This document shows positions 17,428-25,780 of a stretch of DNA of 64,000 nt, piece after piece. Position 1 is the first letter of the stretch, and each line of letters opens with the position of its first letter. Both the position numbers and the translations under genes were made by a program. Source of the stretch: Spirosoma endophyticum. GTDB lineage: Bacteria; Bacteroidota; Bacteroidia; Cytophagales; Spirosomataceae. The notes beneath the pieces were generated by a model. It made no database searches, was not told the origin of the DNA, and was given only the letters and a program-made list of their open reading frames with translations. Location: the NCBI RefSeq assembly GCF_900112365.1, contig NZ_FOLQ01000001.1, positions 682,001 through 746,000 on the forward strand. The letters are read 5' to 3'.

Positions 17428-18396
17428 ATGAAAGCAATGATTATAACCCGTCCCGGCGATGGCTCTGTTCTTCAACTTCAGGAACACGCTACCCCACAAC
17501 CTCAGGCCGGACAAGTTCTTATACGGGTTCACGCGGCTGGCGTGAATCGAAGCGATATTCACCAGCGGCAGGGCGGTTACGGAAGCGATCCAAGGGGCCA
17601 GATTCCGGGCCTTGAAGTGGCCGGTGTTATCGAAAAGTGTGGTTCCAATGTCAGTCGCTGGCAGGTGGGCGATGCGGTATGTGCGCTCCTGAAAGGTGGT
17701 GGCTATGCTGAATATGTAGCGGTCGACGAACGGCATTGCCTGCCTGTACCATCGAATCTAACTTTTGTAGAAGCGGCCTCCTTACCCGAAACGGTATTGA
17801 CAGTCTGGTCAACGGTTTTTCAATGGGGACACTTAAGACAAGGCGAAAATTTTCTGGTCCACGGCGGCAGTAGTGGCATTGGCGTAACAGCGATTCAATT
17901 AGCTAAAGCCTTCGGAGCCAATGCGTATGCCACCGCGGGCAGTGATGAGAAACGGGCGGTTTGCGAACAGCTTGGCGCAATAAAATGTATCAACTACAAA
18001 AAAGAGGACTTTGAAAAGGCTCTATCTGGTATAGAGATTAACGTCATTCTCGATATGGTTGGCGGTGAGTATACACCCAAAAACCTGCGTCTGATGGCCC
18101 TGGACAGTCGGCTGATGTTTATCAATTCGATGCAGGGAGCCGATAGCCAGATTCATATTCCAACACTGATGCAAAAGCGGATCACCATCAGCGGTAGTAT
18201 GCTCAAACCCCGTGACGACGATTTTAAAGCGGCTTTGACCGCCGATGTCGAAAAGCAGGTGTGGCCTCTACTGACTGACGGTCAGCTCAAACCACTTATT
18301 TATCGAACCTTTCCCCTAGCTGAAGCAGCACAGGCACAAGCGTTGATGGAAAGCAGCGAGCACACTGGCAAAATTATCCTTGACCTTGACACTTAA
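17428..18396 (+). CDS. NAD(P)H:quinone oxidoreductase, PIG3/zeta-crystallin-like MDR protein
   Basis: 322 residues of medium-chain reductase fold without the structural-zinc Cys cluster: N-terminal GroES-like domain (VLIRVHAAGVNRSDIHQRQGGY, quoted in outline), PGLEVAGVIEKCG, then Rossmann motif LVHGGSSGIGVTAIQLAKAFGA and C-terminal HTGKIILDL. Typical of TIGR02824 (TP53I3-like) enzymes that reduce quinones or enones with NADPH. Stand-alone gene reading away from the DinB gene. Confidence 0.9.
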   Translation: MKAMIITRPGDGSVLQLQEHATPQPQAGQVLIRVHAAGVNRSDIHQRQGGYGSDPRGQIPGLEVAGVIEKCGSNVSRWQVGDAVCALLKGGGYAEYVAVDERHCLPVPSNLTFVEAASLPETVLTVWSTVFQWGHLRQGENFLVHGGSSGIGVTAIQLAKAFGANAYATAGSDEKRAVCEQLGAIKCINYKKEDFEKALSGIEINVILDMVGGEYTPKNLRLMALDSRLMFINSMQGADSQIHIPTLMQKRITISGSMLKPRDDDFKAALTADVEKQVWPLLTDGQLKPLIYRTFPLAEAAQAQALMESSEHTGKIILDLDT

Positions 18397-18410
18397 CCTG
18401 GAAGAACCAA

Positions 18411-18734
18411 TCAATAGCCTTCGTCCGTAACCAGATAATAGCTCTTATTCTGGGTTTGCTGGTCGGCCGTTCGCGTGGTGAAGGTCAACCATTCGACGTG
18501 CGTATATTCGTCGAAGGGAGCGCTGTGGCTGTCGGTCACTTCCTGACTTTGCTCTGCTAACTGGTCTTTGATGAATGCAATAGCTTCTTCCCGAGAATCG
18601 AAACTGCCTAATAAGTCGCCAAAGTCGAGCGTAGGTTCTTCGTTGGGGAGTTCGCCCTGGATATTTGAGATAGGGGATTCAGGGTGCCCGGATTGATTAG
18701 CCTTTGCGGGGGCGTCATACAGTTCTATAGTCAT
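18411..18734 (-). CDS. Small acidic hypothetical protein
   Basis: 107 residues, not recognised. Acidic, without signal or TM segment; N-terminal 40 residues are Pro/Glu-rich and probably disordered, followed by LLGSFDSREEAIAFIKDQL and a C-terminal strand-rich part HVEWLTFTTRT...KSYYLVTDEGY. Convergent with the oxidoreductase gene, 15 bp apart. Confidence 0.5.
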   Translation of the reverse strand: MTIELYDAPAKANQSGHPESPISNIQGELPNEEPTLDFGDLLGSFDSREEAIAFIKDQLAEQSQEVTDSHSAPFDEYTHVEWLTFTTRTADQQTQNKSYYLVTDEGY

Positions 18735-19149
18735 AGGAACACAAGGTTATGCTGAAAAAGCAGCTATTCACTGATAACTGCTCGAATAGACAACTCAATA
18801 AACGGGTAAGTGTTGGCGACGGGTTGCTTTTACGTAGCCGTCCGGATCGGCTTGCTTCTCCCCATAAAGCAACGTGATTCCAAGGAATATACGTTAACAA
18901 TAGAATCGTTACGTATCTTCAGTTATGACGCCAGAAAACTGAAGAATAGCAATGAAATTGTCCATTGCGAAACGAAATTTGAAAAGTTTACGTCAGTAGA
19001 CAACTTATATCCGTTACCTATGGTTCATTAAGTGAGGATATGATTTTTCACTATATAAATCAGACTACTCGATAGTACTAGGGCCTCCTTCTCGATATAA
19101 AGTCATGACGCTTTCAGCCATGATACGCCCACGAGAATAAACACGACCA
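18735..19149. other. Gap without a supported gene
   Basis: 415 bp. A 73-codon frame at 18810-19031 has no start context, no recognisable domain and unusual composition, so I do not call it. The right half should contain the promoter of the cold-shock-domain gene; I see no clear TAnnTTTG box. Confidence 0.4.
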
Positions 19150-19593
19150 ATGGAAACATTTAATAAAAAGGAAAAAGAAAAGTTAAGACAGAAAAAGAGA
19201 AAAGATAAGCAGGAGAAGAAAGAGGATCGGAAAGCGAATGCCCAAAAGGGCCAGTCGCTCGATGAGATGTTGGCTTATGTGGACGAAAATGGCAACATTA
19301 CGAACACTCCTCCTGATCCCCGACGAAAGAGACAAATAAACGAGGAAGATATCCAGCTTGGTGCCGCCAAAGTGGAAAGTGGTCCGGCTCAGGATGTGAT
19401 CCACCAGGGCGTGGTGACCTTCTTTAATGCCTCGAAGGGATATGGCTTTATTAAAGACCTACAGACGCAGGCAAGCATATTCGTGCATATTAATGCCCTG
19501 ACTGAGCCAATCAATGAGCAGGACAAAGTAACGTTTGGCCTTACCTCAACCCCAAAAGGGCCCAATGCGATTGACGTAAAGAAAGTCGCGTAA
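19150..19593 (+). CDS. Cold-shock-domain protein with Lys-rich N-terminal extension
   Basis: 147 residues. The first 45 are extremely basic (METFNKKEKEKLRQKKRKDK...), residues 46-80 are a linker, and 80-147 a cold-shock domain: GVVTFFNASKGYGFIKD (RNP1 KGYGFIK), SIFVHINAL (RNP2), VTFGLTSTPKGPNAIDV. It binds single-stranded RNA or DNA and probably acts as an RNA chaperone. The basic extension is a known variant in Bacteroidota and should add non-specific RNA affinity. Confidence 0.88.
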   Translation: METFNKKEKEKLRQKKRKDKQEKKEDRKANAQKGQSLDEMLAYVDENGNITNTPPDPRRKRQINEEDIQLGAAKVESGPAQDVIHQGVVTFFNASKGYGFIKDLQTQASIFVHINALTEPINEQDKVTFGLTSTPKGPNAIDVKKVA

Positions 19594-19617
19594 CCTTCCT
19601 GCTGACAGCTATACTCG

Positions 19618-19655
19618 TTCCTCTTATTACAACCCATATAGTGTAATAAGAGGAA
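19618..19655 (+). terminator. Hairpin after the cold-shock-domain gene
   Basis: Perfect 14-bp arms (TTCCTCTTATTACA / TGTAATAAGAGGAA) with a 10-nt loop, 25 bp past the stop codon. No T-tract follows, so it may be a processed 3' end rather than a classical intrinsic terminator. Confidence 0.55.
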
Positions 19656-19894
19656 TAGAACTACCAGCCAGCCATAATGGCCAGCTGGGGCTTTTCCATG
19701 CCCTTTCTGGCGTGTCCGTGTAAAGTTTTTTCCCTCAAGCATCTTCATACTTCCAGTCCCTTAGTGCCTCCCCTTCACTACTGCCTGAATCAATAGGTCT
19801 ACTTATTACCTTATCAGCGAAGCATAAAGGTAACCATTCCTGAAAATTGCATTATTTGTTAAAAAAACATTAAAAAAATTTATCAAATTCTTTT

Positions 19895-19921
19895 TTGTTT
19901 AAAGGATTAAGCATAGATTTG
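19895..19921 (+). promoter_or_regulatory. Possible promoter of the LacI-type regulator gene
   Basis: TTG (19895-19897) and TAGATTTG (19914-19921) match the Bacteroidota -33/-7 elements, though the 16-bp gap is shorter than the usual 19-21. The implied leader is about 10 nt. Confidence 0.35.
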
Positions 19922-19938
19922 GGCGCAATAATTAATGG

Positions 19939-20979
19939 ATGAGTGCTAAAAAAACTTCGTTAAAGGATATAGCGCAGCGAGCAGGCGTTTCTATGGCGCT
20001 CGTGTCTTATGTCTTGAATGGGAAAGAAAAAGAGAGCCGGGTTGGACAGGAAATCGCTGGTAAAATCAAACAGATAGCCAGTGAGTTAGGGTACCAGCCC
20101 AATCACCTGGCAAAAAGCTTACGAAGTGGTAAGACGCATACCATCGGATTAATTATCGCCGATATTTCAAACCCGTTTTTTGCGAACATCGCCCGGGTAG
20201 TAGAAGACGAAGCAAAACGACATGGATATACCGTGATTATTGGTAGTTCAGACGAAAACGCCGAAAAATCACGGGATTTATTGAACGTATTGATTAACCG
20301 GCAGGTCGATGGTTTTATCATTGTTTCGGCCGAAGATTCACAGGAGCAGGTTCAATATCTAAAAGACAAGAAAATACCCTTCGTTTTATTAGACCGGTAT
20401 TTTCCAGCTATACAAACCGATTTCGTATCCACCAATCATTATAAAGCAGCCTATAATGCGGGCGTGCACTTAGTAAAAAACGGGTATAAACGCATTGGAA
20501 TGATTGCCTACGATTCGCAGCTTTTCCACATGCAGGAGCGGATAAGAGGCTATGTAGAAGCGTTGACGGATAATCATATACCGTTTCAGGAGCACTGGTT
20601 AAAACGAGTACGTATCAGCGCCATCGAACAAGGTGTGAAAGCAGCTATTGATGAAATGATGGCGTCCGAACAACCGGTCGACGCACTGATTTTTGCAACA
20701 TATAGCCTGGCGATCAATGGGTTGAAATACATAAATGAATTACGATTAAATGTTCCGGGTGATTTGGCCATTGTTAGTTTCGGACAGGCAGAAGCATTTG
20801 ACCTTTACTACTGTCCGATAACATATTTGAAACAGCCAATTGGGCTTTTGGGCCAGACAGCGGTTGAATTGTTAGTCAAAAAATTAAAGGAGCCTCAGGC
20901 AGAACCATCCCAGATACTTATGGAAGCAGAATTAATCATACGCGCTTCTTCAAAAACAAAATCTCTTGTAAACAACTAG
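19939..20979 (+). CDS. LacI/GalR-family transcriptional regulator of the sugar-acid cluster
   Basis: 346 residues. The DNA-binding head is SLKDIAQRAGVSMALVSYVLNG with a hinge helix ELGYQPNHLAKSLRSGKT; the effector domain follows the periplasmic-binding-protein fold (IGLIIADISNPFFANIARVVEDEAKRHGY in outline, VDGFIIVSAEDS, IPFVLLDR, GYKRIGMIAYD, PGDLAIVSFGQAEAFDLY, ITYLKQPIGLLGQTAVELLVKKL). It lies directly upstream of, and in the same direction as, the dehydratase/SusCD/dgo genes, so it most likely senses a sugar acid and controls them. Two copies of a 17-bp near-palindrome in the cluster are candidate operators. Confidence 0.92.
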   Translation: MSAKKTSLKDIAQRAGVSMALVSYVLNGKEKESRVGQEIAGKIKQIASELGYQPNHLAKSLRSGKTHTIGLIIADISNPFFANIARVVEDEAKRHGYTVIIGSSDENAEKSRDLLNVLINRQVDGFIIVSAEDSQEQVQYLKDKKIPFVLLDRYFPAIQTDFVSTNHYKAAYNAGVHLVKNGYKRIGMIAYDSQLFHMQERIRGYVEALTDNHIPFQEHWLKRVRISAIEQGVKAAIDEMMASEQPVDALIFATYSLAINGLKYINELRLNVPGDLAIVSFGQAEAFDLYYCPITYLKQPIGLLGQTAVELLVKKLKEPQAEPSQILMEAELIIRASSKTKSLVNN

Positions 20980-20988
20980 TTTTACCCA

Positions 20989-21007
20989 ATTGCTTAAACG
21001 ATTAAGC
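20989..21007. promoter_or_regulatory. Candidate LacI-type operator, copy 1
   Basis: GCTTAAACGATTAAGC (20992-21007) is an inverted repeat around a central CG, the layout of LacI-family operators. The 17-mer ATTGCTTAAACGATTAA starting at 20989 recurs exactly at 28945-28961. It lies 38 bp before the first dehydratase start and just after the regulator gene. Confidence 0.6.
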
Positions 21008-21044
21008 CGAACGTTAACTTGACTATTCTTACCCTTAACGCTAC

Positions 21045-22289
21045 ATGCAACGCAGAAACTTTCTTAAATCCGCTTTAGTCAGTTCGACTGCCGTCTGGGC
21101 TGGTCTGCCCATCGCGCAAACTCTTGCCGCTGCCCCAAAATTAAAAATCACTAAAATCAGGTATTATGCGGCTCCCGGCTACAACAAACCGCTGTTTAAT
21201 CAGGCGCGCGGAATAGTCGAAATCGAAACCGACGGCGGCATCATCGGTATTGGTGAAGGGGGATCAAAAGACATGATCGAGCAATGTGCGCAGATGATTA
21301 TTGGCGAAGATCCGTTTCGAGTCGAACACCTCTGGCAGAATGTGTACCGGGGCATGTTTTATCCACCGGGCCGGGAAAAACTTCACGCCCTGGGTGCCCT
21401 GGAAATGGCGCTGTGGGACATTAAAGGGAAAGCATTAGGCGTACCGGTTTATGAGCTGCTGGGGGGCGCCACCCGCGATTATGTAGAATGCTACGCCACG
21501 GGCTTCCGGGCATCGAAGGCCAAAAATGAGGAAGATCGGGCCAGAGATTGTATCGAAGCGGGTTTACGGGCCTATCGGATTGGTCCAACCGGCGGCAATG
21601 GTGATCAGCCGTTTGACTTCTACGATAACGCCAAAAAGACCATCGAATTCTGCAAACGTATCGACTCGGCCGTAGGCGGTGGTGGCAAATGGGCGCTTGA
21701 TTTGCATACGCGCTTTGACTTGACGGAGGGTATTAAAATCTGCAAGGCGCTGGAAAATCTGGAGCCCTATTTCGTCGAGGATATCGTTCGGTCTGAAAAT
21801 CCGGCAGTCTACAAAACGGTACGTCAGATGACGAATGTACCTATCGCGGTTGGGGAGCAATTCGGTGATCGGTGGGACATTAATGAGTTCATTGAGCAAC
21901 GCCTGATCGACTATACCCGTATTACGTTGCCAAACACGGGCGGCATTGGCGAATTCAAAAAGATAGCTTCCCTTTGCGAGACGCACTACGTTGGTATGAT
22001 TCCGCACTTCACAGGACCGCTATCTACCGCAGCGCTGGTGCACGTATTGGGCTCCAGCAGCCCTAACCGCTGCCTGATGGAACTGGGTGGTGGCGAACCG
22101 GAGCGACCAGCCTACTTCAACGAGGATTTTATAAACTTTAAGAATGGCAAGTTATACCTGAATCCGAGTCCGGGATTGGGCGTCAAATTCGACCCCAAGA
22201 AAGCAACGTTCGTGATGGAAGTAACTGCTAAAACGCAGTTCCCGCACCCAATTCTGAAAAGCCCTGACGGCGCTATTCATAACTGGTAA
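21045..22289 (+). CDS. Tat-exported enolase-superfamily sugar-acid dehydratase (MR/GalD subgroup)
   Basis: 414 residues. Tat leader QRRNFLK followed by a hydrophobic stretch and a likely cut near TLAAA. N-terminal capping domain (KITKIRYYAAPGYNKP, IGIGEGG), then barrel with MALWDIKGKALGVPVYELLGG. Metal ligands are Asp219 (ALDLHTRF), Glu245 (YFVEDIV) and Glu271 (AVGEQFG), with His221 and His321 (IPHFTGP) as candidate acid/base residues, the MR/GalD arrangement. Reaction: probably dehydration of an aldonate to a 2-keto-3-deoxy acid, Mg-dependent, in the periplasm. Substrate unknown; VEDIV instead of the usual EEP sets it apart from DgoD. First structural gene after the LacI gene. Confidence 0.85.
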   Translation: MQRRNFLKSALVSSTAVWAGLPIAQTLAAAPKLKITKIRYYAAPGYNKPLFNQARGIVEIETDGGIIGIGEGGSKDMIEQCAQMIIGEDPFRVEHLWQNVYRGMFYPPGREKLHALGALEMALWDIKGKALGVPVYELLGGATRDYVECYATGFRASKAKNEEDRARDCIEAGLRAYRIGPTGGNGDQPFDFYDNAKKTIEFCKRIDSAVGGGGKWALDLHTRFDLTEGIKICKALENLEPYFVEDIVRSENPAVYKTVRQMTNVPIAVGEQFGDRWDINEFIEQRLIDYTRITLPNTGGIGEFKKIASLCETHYVGMIPHFTGPLSTAALVHVLGSSSPNRCLMELGGGEPERPAYFNEDFINFKNGKLYLNPSPGLGVKFDPKKATFVMEVTAKTQFPHPILKSPDGAIHNW

Positions 22290-22337
22290 GGGACTGACTG
22301 GCGCAAATGAACCCAAACGCCGGACAGACCCGCGCTA

Positions 22338-22384
22338 CGTTGACGCCTGGCTTTCCGACCGGGCTGGCGTACCAGGCGTCAACG
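22338..22384. repeat. Inverted repeat after the first dehydratase gene
   Basis: Perfect 13-bp arms CGTTGACGCCTGG / CCAGGCGTCAACG with a 21-nt loop, about 50 bp after the stop. May be a terminator or processing hairpin separating this gene from the SusC gene. Confidence 0.65.
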
Positions 22385-22547
22385 AAAATAACCTAAACAA
22401 GCCAACGTAAATAGTTACCAAACATCAGCTTCCGCTGGTTAGGCAAGCTGTTTTCATATCCTTCATAAAATTAAACTATACCAATATTAATCATTGATAT
22501 ATACAGAGTGATTTGCCTTTTCCTAGAACCCTTAACCAATTTTGTCC

Positions 22548-25500
22548 ATGAATAAAGCTCTAATTCTTCTTCTACTTTATCCCTTTTTATGCTGTTGCCT
22601 GGCGTTTGGGCAAGGCAATAAGGTGACCGGCAAAGTAACCGGAAGGGATAACCAGGGACTTCCTGGCGTGAATGTTGTCGTGGGCGGTACATCGACCGGT
22701 ACGGCTACCGATGCCGAAGGTAACTACTCGATTAACGTACCAACAACTGGCTCGTTGGTGTTTTCCTACATCAGCTACGTGAGCCAGACGGTTGCGGTTA
22801 ATAACCGCTCTGTCATTAATGTAACGCTGGCCGAAGATGCAAAAGCTATTGACGAAGTAATCGTTACAGCGCTCGGTATCAAGCGAGAGGCCAAAACGCT
22901 GGGTTATGCCACGGCTACCGTTAACGCTGATCAGATTTCTGTAAACCGCACCAACAATTTCGTGAGTGGTTTGCAGGGTAAAATGGCCGGTGTAAATATC
23001 ACCAGTATGGGGTCGGGTCCAGCCGGAACAGCTAAAATTCGTATCCGTGGTCAGTCGTCGTTCAGCGGGCAGAACAACCCACTGATCGTTGTGAACGGCG
23101 TTCCCATCGATAATTCCAACTACTCGCTTGGTGGCGACTATGGTTCCCGCGCCATGAATAACTCCGATGGTGGCGATGGGCTGAGTAGCATCAACCCCGA
23201 CGATATTGAAACAATGACCGTTTTGAAAGGCGGCACGGCTGCCGCACTCTACGGTTCTCGTGCCAAAGACGGCGTTGTGATGATTACCACGAAAAGTCGG
23301 GGTGCGGGCAAGGGGTTTGGTGTTACGTATAACACCAACTTCACCACCGAAACGGCACAGGATTATACCGATTTCCAGTACGAATACGGGCAGGGTGAAG
23401 GGGGCATACGCCCCACCACCACCAGACCGCAATCGGGTGTGTGGAGTTTTGGCGAGAAGTTTCAACCGGGTATGACGCAAACGCTGTTCGAAAACCAGAC
23501 CTATCCATACGAACCGGTCTACAATCGGGTGAAGCAGTTCTACCGCACGGGTACTAACTTCACTAATACAGTAACCCTGGCCAACAATGGCCAGAATGGC
23601 GGCTTTAGCCTCTCATTAAGCAACACCGATAACAAGGGTATTATGGAGAACAATACCTTTAATCGGAAGGTGATCAACCTGGGCTTTTCGCAAAACATCA
23701 ATAGTAAATTGACCGTTTCAGGAAACATTAATTACTCCAAGGAGAACAACGTTAACCCGCCCCAGTTGAACGCACAGGATTTTTCGGTTTCGACGGTCGT
23801 CTTCACCCTGGCGAACTCCATGCCTTTTCAGGCGCTGCGGGATAATCAGGTTCTGCCCAACGGCGACGAGTTTTCGTTCGCGCGATTCCTGGTCCGGAAC
23901 AATCCGTATTACTCCATGAATTATCACTTCGAGAATGTTCTGCGCGACCGGATCTTTGGCAATATTGCCCTCAAATACCAGTTCACGGACTGGCTGTATC
24001 TACAGGGACGTATTGCGCAGGACTACTACATCCGGAATCAGGATTACAACATTCCGAATGGATACGCACCCATCGCTAAAGCGCCAACCGGCTACGTAAA
24101 CGGTTCCTATACACAGGATGTGCGCCAGAATACCGAACGGAACATCGACTTCATTCTGGGTGGTAACAAAACCTTTGGGAAGATTGGTGTCGACGTAACG
24201 CTAGGCGGAAATACCCGCTACGCTCGTAACGATTACAACAGTGTAACCGTACAGGATTTCGTACAACCGGGTCTGTATACCGTTGCCAATGGACGTATCA
24301 AAAACCCCATTTACAGCCTCTCGGAAAAGAAAATTAACTCGCTGTACGGATCAGCTACTGTCTCCTACAACGATTACTTATTCCTGACCGCAACGGCACG
24401 TAACGACTGGTTCTCAACCCTGGCTCCAGCGAACCGGAGTATTCTTTACCCGTCCTTAACCGGTAGTTTCGTATTCTCTCAGGCGTTTGAAAACCTACCC
24501 GCGTGGATATCATTTGGAAAAATCCGGGCAGCCTACGCACAGGTGGGATCAGACAATGTAAACCCTTATTCAAACGCCTTATACTATCAGGTCGATAACA
24601 ATTCATTCCCGAATCCAGCGGGTCAGTTGGTGCCCGTTGGTGGCATTAACGTGGCAACAGTTCCGAATAAAAACCTGCGCCCGCTCCGAATTCAGGAAGC
24701 CGAAGTTGGTCTGGAATTGAAGCTGTTCAATAACAAACTGGGTTTCGACTTTACGTATTATCACAAAACGACCAACGACCAGATTCTGGCGGCCCAGATT
24801 TCGGATGCTTCCTCCTACACCAATAAGCTGATCAACGTAGGACGTAGCATGAACCAGGGGCTCGAAGTGGCGCTGAACTTCTCACCTATCGTGTCGACAA
24901 ATTTCCGCTGGGATGTCAATGCCAACGCATCGTACAATACGTCGAAAGTACTGCAACTTGGTTTGTCGCCCAACGACACTGTCATTACAGTAAGTGGTGG
25001 CAGTGGTCGGGTGTTGAATCAGGTGGTGGGCAAGCCCATCGGGCAGTTGTACACGTTCATGTATCTGCGCGACTCCCAGGGTCGGAAAGTATTCGATCAG
25101 AACAGCGGCATGCCACTACGTAACAATACGTTGGTGAATGTGGGAAATGCATTGCCTACCTACTTCGGCGGAATCACCAATACGTTTACGTTCAAAGGCA
25201 TATCGTTATCGGTCCTGATTGATTTCAAACTGGGCCACAAAATGATTACCGGGCGCAACATCAACTACCTGCGCCACGGTCTGTCGAAGCGGACATTGCC
25301 AGGCCGGGATGTGGGCTACGTCATCGGCGACGGTGTGAATCCTAACGGGGAAGTCAACAAAACCAGAGCGGCTGTACAACCCTTCTACGAATCGCTCAAC
25401 CCGCTGGGCATTCACGAAGATTTTGTAAATAATGCTGGTTTCTGGAAACTGCGGCAAATTACACTAGGCTATGATTTCACTAAACTACTCCCACCCAGTC

Positions 25501-25682
25501 TCTTTATCAAAGGACTGAAACTAAGCGCTGTAGCCAACAACGTATTGATCATCAAGAAATGGACTGAAAACATGGACCCAGAAGAAGCCAATGTTTCATC
25601 GGACAACTCCGTTGGGCTCGATTTCTGGCCTGGGCTACCCCCAACCCGCACCATGGGCTTCAACCTAAATGTTCGATTCTAA
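22548..25682 (+). CDS. SusC/RagA-type TonB-dependent outer membrane transporter 1
   Basis: 1044 residues from ATG 22548 (an in-frame TTG lies 6 bp upstream). Signal peptide NKALILLLLYPFLCCCLAFGQ; carboxypeptidase-D-like domain 22-100 (VTGKVTGRDNQGLPGVNVVV); TonB-box region IDEVIVTALGIKREAK; plug with VNGVPIDNS, DDIETMTVLKGGTAAALYGSRA; beta-barrel to the final aromatic FNLNVRF. Imports an oligosaccharide or sugar derivative delivered by its SusD partner 98 bp downstream. The TALGIKREAK form of the TonB box is a known SusC sub-type. No CAZyme gene accompanies it. Confidence 0.95.
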   Translation: MNKALILLLLYPFLCCCLAFGQGNKVTGKVTGRDNQGLPGVNVVVGGTSTGTATDAEGNYSINVPTTGSLVFSYISYVSQTVAVNNRSVINVTLAEDAKAIDEVIVTALGIKREAKTLGYATATVNADQISVNRTNNFVSGLQGKMAGVNITSMGSGPAGTAKIRIRGQSSFSGQNNPLIVVNGVPIDNSNYSLGGDYGSRAMNNSDGGDGLSSINPDDIETMTVLKGGTAAALYGSRAKDGVVMITTKSRGAGKGFGVTYNTNFTTETAQDYTDFQYEYGQGEGGIRPTTTRPQSGVWSFGEKFQPGMTQTLFENQTYPYEPVYNRVKQFYRTGTNFTNTVTLANNGQNGGFSLSLSNTDNKGIMENNTFNRKVINLGFSQNINSKLTVSGNINYSKENNVNPPQLNAQDFSVSTVVFTLANSMPFQALRDNQVLPNGDEFSFARFLVRNNPYYSMNYHFENVLRDRIFGNIALKYQFTDWLYLQGRIAQDYYIRNQDYNIPNGYAPIAKAPTGYVNGSYTQDVRQNTERNIDFILGGNKTFGKIGVDVTLGGNTRYARNDYNSVTVQDFVQPGLYTVANGRIKNPIYSLSEKKINSLYGSATVSYNDYLFLTATARNDWFSTLAPANRSILYPSLTGSFVFSQAFENLPAWISFGKIRAAYAQVGSDNVNPYSNALYYQVDNNSFPNPAGQLVPVGGINVATVPNKNLRPLRIQEAEVGLELKLFNNKLGFDFTYYHKTTNDQILAAQISDASSYTNKLINVGRSMNQGLEVALNFSPIVSTNFRWDVNANASYNTSKVLQLGLSPNDTVITVSGGSGRVLNQVVGKPIGQLYTFMYLRDSQGRKVFDQNSGMPLRNNTLVNVGNALPTYFGGITNTFTFKGISLSVLIDFKLGHKMITGRNINYLRHGLSKRTLPGRDVGYVIGDGVNPNGEVNKTRAAVQPFYESLNPLGIHEDFVNNAGFWKLRQITLGYDFTKLLPPSLFIKGLKLSAVANNVLIIKKWTENMDPEEANVSSDNSVGLDFWPGLPPTRTMGFNLNVRF

Positions 25683-25687
25683 CTTTC

Positions 25688-25768
25688 TGTCATTCCGAGG
25701 AATGAGGCATCTTCGTTAGCAGTAGAATTTTCTCACCCTAAGATTCCTCCTGGCGTCGGAATGACAGG
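25688..25768. repeat. GTCATTCCGA-type inverted repeat between susC1 and susD1
   Basis: Outer arms TGTCATTCCGA and TCGGAATGACA with further partial pairing (GAGGCATCTT / AGATTCCTC) around an AT-rich middle. It belongs to a kind of dispersed element often seen in Cytophagales intergenic spacers; here it splits a SusC/SusD pair that must be made in matching amounts. Confidence 0.7.
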
Positions 25769-25780
25769 AAACTAAAAAAC

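Larger units (their letters stand above)
19594..19938. other. Gap with hairpin and LacI-gene promoter region
   Basis: 345 bp. Contains the hairpin at 19618-19655 and, near the right end, an AT-rich stretch with a TAGATTTG box. No gene is seen. Confidence 0.5.

Noticed and set aside
18810..19031. 73-codon frame in the gap before the cold-shock-domain gene
   Set aside because: No domain, no start context, low-quality composition.
22587..23480. 297-codon open frame on the minus strand within SusC1
   Set aside because: It lies wholly inside a certain gene, has no domain pattern and is a shadow of biased codons.
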